Positions 46,728-56,329 of a stretch of DNA of 64,000 nucleotides are shown here, piece by piece (the first letter of the stretch is position 1; the number at the start of each line of letters is the position of its first letter). The notes beneath the pieces are model-generated. The model had not been told where the DNA came from, did no database searches, and saw nothing but the letters and a program-made list of their open reading frames with translations. This DNA is from Icerya purchasi. Its lineage: Eukaryota > Arthropoda > Insecta > Hemiptera > Monophlebidae. The stretch lies in NCBI GenBank assembly GCA_039619475.1, contig CM077115.1, forward strand, positions 60,952,864 through 61,016,863, in the 5' to 3' direction. The position numbers were made by a program, and so were the translations under genes.

Positions 46728-46775
46728 TAACACTAGAACCCCGTTCTGATTTTAAGCATGCAGCTCGAGCCCCAT

Positions 46776-47011
46776 CTATATTTTATCATTTCCTCCTCTG
46801 ATTGTAAAATGTTTGAGACAGGTATTTTCATCGTCACAGTCTTCTACACCATTTAAAATTAAAACCTTTTCGTTGTTATGCGAAATTACGAATTTGTTTT
46901 CAGAGAGAATCTGTTGTTTCATAATATGTGCCATTAGTGTCACTGTTCTTCTGTGCTCTTCACTGGCATCTCTACGCTGTTCCCGTTCTCCTTCAGCGGA
47001 AATTTTTTTTC
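46776..47011 (-). pseudogene. Unrecognised hydrophilic open frame
   Basis: About 78 codons are open on the minus strand, between a TGA and a TAG. The residues are strikingly protein-like and charged: ISAEGEREQRRDASEEHRRT, then TLMAHIMKQQILSENKFV, then LNGVEDCDDENTCLKHF. An N-terminal charged helical part, possibly coiled coil, is followed by a mixed domain. There is no upstream ATG within it; the first Met is about 28 codons in. I recognise no family. It may be a piece of a decayed element protein (ORF1- or gag-like) or an old gene. The opposite-strand 106-codon frame (46813-47133) uses a TTG start and is probably its shadow. Confidence 0.3.
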
Positions 47012-47149
47012 ATTTTCGATTGTCTTTTTTAACTGTGACCGACGTTTCCGATAAGCTCACTCTCCGGACAGGTAATACCATTTTTACCACTCGTTTTTTC
47101 TGCATTTCTTCGTTTCCGGTTTCCGGATGTTAAAATTGAATTTTCTTTA

Positions 47150-48005
47150 CGATTCTCCTTTTACTAAGTTTATTATTGAACATTTGCGTAATTTTTTTCT
47201 TTTTTCACATACGACGATTTATTTCACCGTCTAAATTCTTAATTGTTTCTATTCTATCGCATTTCATTATTACGATTGCAAAAAATTCTTCGGGGCGCAT
47301 CTATATGTATTAATTATTGGCAGGACTCGGAGCGGGAAAGTAAAAAATAGTTTGCATTTGATAAATTCTCTCTTTTTAAAGTCATAGTGATCTTTTAATT
47401 TTTTAATGTTATTAACTTTTTTTTCCTCGTTTTATTGATTTTGTTTTTGTTTTAAAATTTTAAAGAACAAATATGTCGTTTTTTTCATTTTCTCGCGAAA
47501 CATTTAATTGATCTAAAAATTTTTAAATGGTTTTCATTTCATTATTTTTTTTTTTGAAAGTAGGAAATTAAAAGAGTTTTAAGTTGGCGGTCACAGTATT
47601 TTTATAAACTTTGCGAATATTTTTTTTCAAATGGAGACTACAATTATATCAGTTATGAAGAAAAGGTTATGACCCGTGTCCTTACTATGCACGTGCTTTA
47701 CATTCCAGGATCCCGCCCAGCCATGCAGCTTGTCGGCAGGGTCCTACAAATTAACACATGTCTCTACTCTTAATTAGTTCATATATACAATGAATACCGT
47801 AACGAATCCGAAACATAATCGGCGATTCTTGTAATATACATGAACTTTCATACCAATGAGCGCTATTCCTATTCTCACGCACTCAGCATATTATTTAAAT
47901 AAAGATGATTTTCTCATTTCAATGTACTCATCCTTTTTCTATTACATATCGTTATTTTCATGACTTAGCCTAAACTCGATGAGGGGTAGTCATGATTAAG
48001 TACTT
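47150..48005. other. No recognisable gene
   Basis: AT-rich, stop-dense DNA. The part nearest 48010 (about 47900-48005) is probably the 3' UTR of the reverse transcriptase remnant on the minus strand. Confidence 0.35.
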
Positions 48006-48009
48006 TATT

Positions 48010-49050
48010 TTAAGACTTTTTTTTTTTTGCAAACCATTTTTTCAGTTCTAATTTAGTTGTTTTTCCGTTTGGCGGTAATCGTTTAATATGTTCTGGCACT
48101 GCATTTAACATATTGCGAATAGTATGTTTATGAGTAAATTGTCCCCATATTTGTTTAGGTTACTTATTTTATTGTTTTTATATAGAGTTCTATTTTTCTA
48201 ATATCGTAGCCTTGCTGTGTTCACTTTTTTCAATTTTTTTTTTTAATTTATCCACTGCAATATAATTAAGTAGTGCATTTTGGGTTCAAGATATTGTACT
48301 TTCGTAATCTTCCGTATCCTTCCAAATTTGTATTCTTCCTATTAGTTCCCATGATGATTCTTAAACACTTTTTTTAAAGGTAGTTTATATGTTTCAGATT
48401 AGTTTTGTTTGTTTTTCCCCACGCTATTACCGCATAGTTTATGTGCGATTGGCATAAGGCGTGGTATTATATCATCAATTTGGATTTTTTTGTAATATCA
48501 TGTATTTTTTTAGTCTATATATAATCACAGAAATGTTTCTCGAAGTTTTATACATACGCCATTTATGTGGTTGCTCTAATTAAAATAGTTCGTTTATTTT
48601 TAGCCCTAAATATTTGTAGCTTTTTACCGGTTCAATGATATATCCACGATAGTTTTTCCTCGTTGTATGCAAACGGCTATAGTTGAGTGGCATTTTATGT
48701 TGAGCTGGTAATTTTGATAGTGATTGCTCGACTTAATCCACGGTAACTTTATTTTTTCTGTATTTATCTGTAGTCCTTTTTATCGTGGAGCCACAGATTT
48801 AAGTTATTTGTGTCCTTTTTTGTACTTCTGTTTGTTGTTACCAGAACTATGTCATCCGCACAATTGCGAACGCCATGTTTTATAGCTTCGTCTAAGTTTC
48901 TCATATAAACTAAGAATAGTAGAGAGGCCAAAATTGTACCTTGTGGCACATCATATTTCTTACTTAGTACTTGACTATATGTGCCTTCACTAACCCACTT
49001 CTGATCTTTAAATAATCTGTAAACCAGTTTAATGGTTTCTCTTCAACATC
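48010..49050 (-). mobile_element. Reverse transcriptase remnant of a non-LTR retrotransposon
   Basis: Minus-strand pieces in the correct order spell the second half of an RT domain and its C-terminal extension: DVEEKPLNWFTDYLK (thumb-side helix before the core), DVPQGTILASLLFLVYMRNL, then NCADDIVLV (the catalytic [YFC]xDD block, Cys in place of Tyr). Further on come VKSYKYLGLKIN (the conserved YLG turn), SHINYAVIAWGK...LKHINYL and NMLNAVPEHIK near the C-terminus. Stops and frameshifts separate the pieces, so it is dead. The HxNYxxxxWG and YLGxxI motifs with no RNase H downstream point to a CR1/L2/Jockey-type LINE. The endonuclease and first half of RT are missing. Confidence 0.8.
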
Positions 49051-49059
49051 TATAATAAG

Positions 49060-50580
49060 TTTAAAAAAATTAAACGCGAAAAAACGGCTGATCTGCATTT
49101 AGTAAGATTAAGATCCTTATTATGCGTCTTATTTTTAGAATTGCTATTAATTTCTTGATTTAATTTTTCATCGTTACTACCCCCAGCGAGTACTATAATA
49201 TGTTTACGCTAAACTTGAATTATTTTATTACGTAATTTTTGTTAAATCTTATAACGTTTCAATTACTATTATTGAGCTTTGCGGATTTTTTCTGACGAAG
49301 ATTTTTCCTCTTTTGACCCATGTGACAATTAATACTGCAGGAAGTGTTGTTTTTTCTTTCGTTTCCCATAGGAGTAATTTATAATATCGAGATAAGTTTT
49401 TATTTATGTCGATTTTTAACGAAGACGAAGTGTTTGTGATATGCCTATCATAAATCGTAGAATAATTCCGCTTCTAGGATTTTGTTTTTGCCACAATTGG
49501 GGTCCCGGTAGCGATTTATTCTTCACGCATATTCTGTGTGCGGCGATGATTCTTTGATGCTACAGTCGATTTTTCCCCCCAATTATTCTCACAACTATCT
49601 CATTAATGTTTTCATTATTAGTCTCGGTGGCTCCATATATTTCAAAGTTTTCCCTTCTGCCATACTGCTCAAACTAGGGTGAACCGTGTTCGTTAACTCA
49701 AATATTGTTTTATTATTTTTTGTTTTTTTTTTTTGTGTGTGTTTTTCATTTGAATATCTTTATTTTTGTGACATAAGCGATTGGTTTAATTTGAATATTT
49801 CGTCGCATTTATATGAAAACCCATCGAACAATTTATTTCCTCCATACTCTGTTTTATTGAGTTTAGCTTGATTTGCGACAATTTCGTCGCCATCGGACTT
49901 AATAGCTTGATTTTTATTTCCCGCTGTGCTCGTCGCTTATTTTTCGTTTAATTTTTACTTGTTTTATTGTTGTTGTTTTTTTTACCCATTTAAATAACCT
50001 ACGTGAAAAGCTGAAATAGGATAATTGCTCTTTTTAAATCGTTAATTTAATGTATTTCAACCGTGAAATCGATTTAAAATCACTGTTACTTATTATACAC
50101 AATCTTGTACTGATAACTTAATGCGATAATTAAACTTCTTATGCTAAAATTTGAAAGCCCATCATATTAGGTAATTCCTTGATATATTCCCCGAAACAAC
50201 CATTACTAATGCATTTCATTCATTATTCGATCTTAAGATGTTTTTATAAATAACTTTTCATCCCTCTGTCAGAGTAACTAATTAAATAAACTGCATGTAC
50301 GCAGTAAATCGCATGTATCGCAAATTCTGTTCGGACTGCATCGTGTGGGAAGCGTTGTTGTTGTAGTTGTCAACACGACGGAATGATATTATTACGCCTA
50401 AAAAAACCTTGTACGAAGTATCCCCTCCACCAGCTAGTACTATCGCTAACCAGATTTGTGAGATTAGTTAGTGAGCAAATATATGTATCTTTTTTTTTGT
50501 TTTCTTTTTGTTTTATTTATTTTTTTCCGGGATACGTCAACTGTGGACATTAACCTATCGCGAGTGAAATTTTTTTTGGA
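49060..50580. other. No recognisable gene
   Basis: T-rich, stop-dense DNA. It may include eroded upstream parts of the retrotransposon at 48010, but no endonuclease motif could be read. T runs lie at 49717-49735 and 50489-50500. Confidence 0.35.
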
Positions 50581-50584
50581 AGTT

Positions 50585-50656
50585 TCAGCGCACGGATATC
50601 ATGCCGAACGAAACACTCTACCGTCGTCTAACTGCGCCACGGTAGCCTGGCTGTGC
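50585..50656 (-). repeat. tRNA-derived (SINE-like) fragment
   Basis: On the minus strand CCGTGGCGCAGTTAGACGAC carries a good Pol III A box, followed by GGTAGAGTGTTTCG and GGCATGATATCCGTGCGCTG. This resembles the D-to-anticodon region of dispersed tRNA-like repeats. The B box is degraded (GTGCGCTGAAAC where GTGGGTTCGAATC is expected). Confidence 0.35.
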
Positions 50657-50699
50657 ATATATGGTGTTCTGGTTGCGCTGTTCGGGGCGGTCGGTGCAG

Positions 50700-52360
50700 A
50701 AATTTCGAACGATAGACGAAAAATAAATAAATAAATGAAATTTACCCGGTAAGAGATAGCGATTAAAAAGAAGAAAAAAAAACCGGGAAATTAAAAAAAG
50801 TCGCCTCAACACTAGGAATTCCGGTTGAGCGAGTTTTGTCGATGTGCGGGGAACGGAATTGAGACTGCGTCGTCTTTGAGCAACAACATACACAGGCACT
50901 CTGCTCGGCATTCTTAATTTGGAAAATTGTTTTGAAATAGAGTGCCATCATCGCATTATCGTATAGAGCGGGTTTTGAGTAGCCGGAGGATTGTTGCTAG
51001 TTCGAACTTTCAAAGATAATTAGTATTTCTGAAGAAAACGCAAATTTCAAATTTATTTTTTCTTTAGTAATTAAAATTGGCCCTCTTTTCTTTCTACTTG
51101 TACCTATAAGTTTTCATTGCGATGTTTTTCGAAACTTATAGATTGGCAAATCCCGTTACGCTGACATTGACCGTAGGTAAATTTTTTGCGCTGTGATGAT
51201 ACGTTATAATTTTAATTTTACTAGGAAAGTTCCATTATATTGTAAATCTTCTTATTTTACATATGTAATCGTATAAACTTTAATAACCCAGAAAAAAACA
51301 AAATACTTAAGGGTTTCCGAATTTCACGGCAGATAATAAAAAAAAAAAAAACAAAAAAAAACAAAACAGCGTAAACTTTTCCAACTTTTCTTTCACTGTC
51401 ATTATTAATAATATTGATTCATTTATTTCGGCCTACTACCACCCCAAGTTAATCCCGCACAAGTGGCGATAAAACCATCAGTCTTAACTCGAATGAAATA
51501 TTAGTACTTAATTATGTTACGGTGGATAACTGCCACAATAAAAACCCCTTAAAGCTGTAATAAAAAGAAGGACAGTCGTCGTAAAACAGATGCTATAGAT
51601 AGTACTCCGGAGTGGAATAGAAAGAAGACGAAGAGAGGACAAAAAAACAGCAGGCTACCGTAACGTAATTAGTTGTGCAGTGTGGCGTTTCGTTCAGACT
51701 CTAGACCTAATTCTTGAAAGTGGTCAAACGGTTTAGATGCCGGGCCAAAAAAGACGACAAAAAAAAAGCTATTTCTGATTCCACAAGTTAATCAAGGATA
51801 CAGACAAATTCCTCTTCCATTGGTTTAATGACCATAGCCTCCCCTCAAAAAAGCAACAACAAAAAACAGCGAATGGACGGCAATAATTGAAAGATGGCTG
51901 GAGATGATGAGTACCTGGCGAAATATTGCGCGCGCACAATTAAGAGGTTGTAAAAGAATTTGCAGAATGATGTGTAATTATTTAAAACGGATGCGAAGGA
52001 AACTAAGGTGATTCTGGCAAGTCGACTGCCGCGGAAATTTCGCGATACACTAAAAAATTCACTGAACGATTTTCCGTAATAAAATTCGCGTTTTGGCAAA
52101 TATTCGGCAAGGTTCGCATACGGAAACGCTGCTATTTAGTTCAAGCGAAATGTGTTAACACATTCCGATGATAAAATTGAAGACGAAGATTTTTCGCTAT
52201 AAAACCGGAACTTGTCGTCAACATGGGCGAAACTAGTTTTTGCCGACGTACAACAGAACAGCTGAATTCTCGATCATCCGGTCTCCTTCAATAAATTTTA
52301 CATAAAATATTCTCTCCTATCAGCACAAACAACACTCGGTTTGAATTTCCGACCATTTTT
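50700..52360. other. No recognisable gene
   Basis: Mixed-composition DNA with A runs (51340-51365). Open frames on the minus strand at 50618-50951 and 51845-52099 have no recognisable motif. Confidence 0.35.
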
Positions 52361-52372
52361 CAGTATTTAAAG

Positions 52373-53556
52373 TAGAGCAGGGGGATTACGAATGATTTTA
52401 ATAATAATCGAATGATCAACGAGTTATTGATAATCGATTATAAAAGTAGTAACCGAGTGATCTGTATAATCGAGTGATGAATGACGAGTAACGATTATAT
52501 AGTAATCATTTATATTATGAACACATGTGTCAATTGTTTTGTAAGAGTATTATTAGTGGCACTTTGAACTTGTTTTTTGTAAATGTTGTGTGTTTTATAT
52601 CAAAATTTATTTAACATATAAAATTAATTTTAAAACGTGCACAAGCGTTCTACATATAAATATTTTTGAATTTGTTTATGTATATTTTTCTAAATACTGT
52701 TTTTAATTATGTATAGTTATAAGTTTCTTTTTATTCTTAATTAAAACAACTTTTAATAACTTAATTATTGTCTAGTTATATTCCCGTACCATTATAAATT
52801 TAAGTATTTTTATTTTCAGTTTAAAAACTTTTAATTATTATACATATAAGTACTTTACAAAAGCATATCATTTTCTTATTTTTATACTATTGTTGCTAAA
52901 TTGTATGTTTTTTAGAATAAAAAAAAAATGTTACACATAAATTTTTGAAAAGAATAGTCTCTTATTATTCATTTTTTATTATATCCGTACATGTACAAAT
53001 CTGAATTTAGTAAAATTATGTTACGAATTAATTGAAACGTCATAGTTTTCATAATCATACTATTTTACATAATTGATATGAATAATCGGCATTCATCAGA
53101 TATTCTCGGTTCTCATAATCAAGCTATTCTACGTGACTAATGTTAATAATCGGTATTCACGAATTGTTCTCAGTTCTCATAATCGAATTATTTTGCACAA
53201 CTATAATTCACAATAATCATTATATAATTTTGAATATAAATCTGTCGTTACTATTAATTTCGCCGATAAAGATATCAATATTTGTCAAAAACTGCCGTTA
53301 AAATTTAAATAAATAATAATTTAAAATAAATTTAACCTTATTAATGAAATTAAAAAAAAAAAATCAAATCACGTAATAGTTCTCGTAAATAAATACTGAA
53401 TGATGATTCGAATCATAATTCGAATGATAATTCGAGTGATAATTCGAATGATCATTCGAATGATTAGTAGGTTAACAAAAGTAGTAATCGAAATATCTCG
53501 AGATATGTTCATAATCGAGTGATTCCATTAGTATATCTCTTAATCGCCCAGCGCTA
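52373..53556. mobile_element. hAT-type DNA transposon derivative, 1.18 kb (family D)
   Basis: The inverted ends TAGAGCAGGGGGATTA (left) and TAGCGCTGGGCGATTA (right, read inward) match at 13 of 16 positions. They are flanked by an 8-bp duplication with one mismatch (ATTTAAAG at 52365-52372, ATTTAAAA at 53557-53564). Both ends carry arrays of short degenerate AATCGAATGAT/ATTCGAGTGAT motifs, which would fold and may be transposase-binding repeats. The AT-rich centre has no open frame of note. An 8-bp duplication and TAG-type ends with an AGxGCxGGGC core fit the hAT superfamily. It is non-autonomous. Confidence 0.8.
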
Positions 53557-54017
53557 ATTTAAAACTCTGTTGTAGAATTCAGTGTCATTCCTTAGAGCTC
53601 GCTCGTATCCAAATCAGGATAGTTTTAAAAAAGGCAAATTCCAGTATATACACCGTTCGAGAAAAACAATCTAGTTCGCAGCAAAGTTTTTCGCCGGTTA
53701 CAAAATTAGTCGACTTGCAAAAGCTCCTTTTTTGAATCAGCTGTGTATAACTAAATTATAGACCCCCGTTTTTGTGATTTTTTGCTTTTTGGTTTTCTGG
53801 GTACATCCGGTTAGGAACTTACACTTGGGGACAAACAGTTAATTATGGAACGAATCGTTGGTTAAATTTTGATCTGGTCAAAGAAACGTGTTTATATATA
53901 TATATGTACATATATGTAATATCAAAATAAATTCGAAAAATCCCGGTAATTCATGTGAAATGAGAAAATGTTTCTATAATCATCAAGTCAAATTATAAAG
54001 TAGAAATCGAACCTCTT

Positions 54018-54029
54018 CCCCCCCCCCCC
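54018..54029. repeat. Poly-C tract
   Basis: A 12-base C run followed by ACTGGTGGAAACA. It could be part of an unrecognised element end. Confidence 0.85.
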
Positions 54030-54200
54030 ACTGGTGGAAACATTTGAACCACCGAGATTTAGATTAACGGGTCGTTACCGTAAACCTTTAAATATTATTG
54101 TTGTCGCAAAATAGTCAAAAAAAACAAAAAACAATGGATAATAATAAGAAAAAAAATTGATTTTTAACAAGAAAAAAATTCAAGTATAACGCTAAAAATT

Positions 54201-54658
54201 GTAAAATAAAATGCTCTTTTACAAAAAATAAATACCGACTTGAATGTTTATTATAAAAATTTAAAAATGCACTAAAAAGTAAAAAATAATTACTCCCGAT
54301 GAGAAAATATATATCAAAGTGATATACTCTTAAAGGTGTCATTATCGTAATTCTTATACAACATTAATACCTTAATCAGTGTCGTCATCAAATTCATATT
54401 AAAATAATAATTAAGAACTGCATTAAATGTTCAGTAAATTGTTCCTAGATATTGTAATATGTAATATGAATCCTTACTCTAATTAAGGTATCAGTGTTGT
54501 ATAAGAATTACGATAATGTTACCTTTAAGGTTATATCACTTTGATATATATTTTCTCATCGGGAGTAATTATTTTTTACTTTTTAGTGCATTTTTAAATT
54601 CTTATAATAAACTTTGAAGTCGGTATTTATTTTTTGTAAAAAAGCATTTTATTATTTT
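54201..54658. repeat. Long, highly similar inverted repeat (fold-back element)
   Basis: The left arm (54201-54378) and right arm (54479-54658) are reverse complements at roughly 90-95% identity over about 178 bases, with a loop of about 100 bases. Long exact blocks include ATTACTCCCGATGAGAAAAT, ATATATATCAAAGTGATATA and ATTATCGTAATTCTTATACA. Such similarity implies recent origin or gene conversion. No coding capacity and no clear target duplication. The transcript would form a long double-stranded hairpin. Confidence 0.85.
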
Positions 54659-54701
54659 AGTAGTCCGATATCCTAATTGTTTGTCCGTGAGCAAGTAAAA
54701 C

Positions 54702-54703
<2 letters not shown>

Positions 54704-54745
<42 letters not shown>
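54704..54745. repeat. TA microsatellite
   Basis: About 21 TA units, 45 bases beyond the fold-back element. Confidence 0.9.
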
Positions 54746-54747
<2 letters not shown>

Positions 54748-55004
54748 CTCATTAAACTATTTTTAATTAAAATTGCAAAATAAAAATTAAAAATAAATAA
54801 AAAAGACCATATATATAGTTTGCATTTAAAACAGAATAAAAACGTAACATTAATACTTTTACTGGAAAACAGTATTAAATATTAGTTATACAATTAAATC
54901 CATATAGGTATAACATTTATACAAATTTTTTGTTTATAGTATGAATTAAGTTTTTCCGTTGTAAAAAATTTTTTCATCGAGAATTTTGTTCTTTTGATGG
55001 GGAA

Positions 55005-55038
55005 ATATCCCCTATCCCCCCTTATGGATCCGCTACTG
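55005..55038. mobile_element. Isolated hAT-like terminus
   Basis: Read on the minus strand the end is CAGTAGCGGATCCATAAGGG followed by more G and ATAGGGG. This closely resembles CAGTGGCGGATCCA...GGGGG ends known from many animal hAT elements. The other end was not found upstream, so it may be a truncated copy. The adjacent TCATTACA (55039-55046) would be the expected target duplication. Confidence 0.45.
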
Positions 55039-55757
55039 TCATTACAGTCGCATGATTAAAGTTAAAATTGTTTTATTATCGGAATTTTTCTTACCTATAA
55101 CTGGCCAACTGGGCCATTTAGCGATATACTTAACAGGAGGAATATTAAGAGTGAATCCTTATTCTTACTAGATGGTCAGTTTCTCTTGTTAGTGAACCTA
55201 TTAATTATTTTTCTTTTTAAATGAATTAACCGTGTGGAATTTGTATTAAATATCATTATATCAAATTCCTCACGTAGAATGCAATGACAAACACACTGGC
55301 GTTACGTATTATAATTGCCTAGAATACTACATCTCTGTACAGCTAGAATGTGCGAATAGGAGGTCACCGACGCTCAGAGTCCGAGTATGACGGCTCTATG
55401 ATAACGATGATATCGAATTCTAGAATTTTGTGCATGAAAGAAATGTGAAAATGTTAAAATTTTTGAAGAAAAAAATAATAATATTTCTTATGATTCTACG
55501 GACTTTTTAAAAAATCTGATCATTAAAAATAAACAAAGAAAGAAAAAAAACATTTTCTACTAAATACTCGTTTATTATAATCGTACAATGACTGCCAGCG
55601 GTCATTGATCTCTCTTATAATATTTCTCATTGCATTTTTTTCAGTTCGTATCTACCTGATTTCCCTCATGGCTTACGAGAAAAAAAAAAAAAAAAAGAAA
55701 AAATACACACAGATTTATAGTAAGGGGAAAACCGTTTTTTCCTTTTTCATTAATTTG

Positions 55758-55777
55758 CCCCCCCCCCCGGGGGGGGG
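55758..55777. repeat. C11-G9 homopolymer palindrome
   Basis: Eleven C directly followed by nine G, a perfect 18-base palindrome in AT-rich DNA. It gives an artefactual Pro-Gly open frame. Confidence 0.9.
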
Positions 55778-56244
55778 TATGGTCCGTGTATTACGTCCGT
55801 AATTAGGCCACTGTACAACGCGTGTGTGGACCAGTAAATCAAATTGTCTTAAATTTTTCTTAATAGTAGATTGTTCACGCTGAGAAAACCAAGCAAAAAA
55901 GCGTATTCGATTGGAATGATCCGCTGCGCGAGACAAGGTCGGCCAAGTAGTTTGCTGCGTAGAATATTGTTTGCGTGCAAAAGCGGCAGCATGATTTTAT
56001 ATTTTTTAAAATGGTTGGTGTAACTTCAAATGGAATGTATTAGCCAAGACATGTGACAACTCTAGTTGTCTCGAAGTACTACTGCAGAATCATCTAAACC
56101 ATTTCGAGAAGAAGCTATTTTACAACTAGCGAAATTTGTGCAAGATCGGTCGTGTCGGAATTCAACGTACAAAGTCATTATCGACTCCTCTTTAATCTAT
56201 ATTCTAATTTTCTAATTTAAATCTACCTAGAAGGATTATTTCAG

Positions 56245-56325
56245 CTATTGTCGATTAAAGTCTCCCCGATCACATATTATGACGCCCTTACACGTTTACA
56301 GAATAGTTCGAGCACTTTCGTAAAG
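56245..56325 (+). CDS. Candidate internal coding exon (27 codons)
   Basis: It starts after an acceptor (GGATTATTTCAG) and ends at AAAG followed by GTGAGA. It is open in phase 0 throughout, reading LLSIKVSPITYYDALTRLQN then SSSTFVK, 81 bases with both ends in phase 0. Composition is coding-like. The polypyrimidine tract upstream is weak. Its phase is compatible with the end of the exon at 8528-8574, but a link across 47 kb is only a hypothesis. No family recognised. Confidence 0.25.
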
Positions 56326-56329
56326 GTGA

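Noticed and set aside
53990..54080. tRNA-like B box on the minus strand (GGTGGTTCAAATG)
   Set aside because: No A box, acceptor stem or terminator could be matched.
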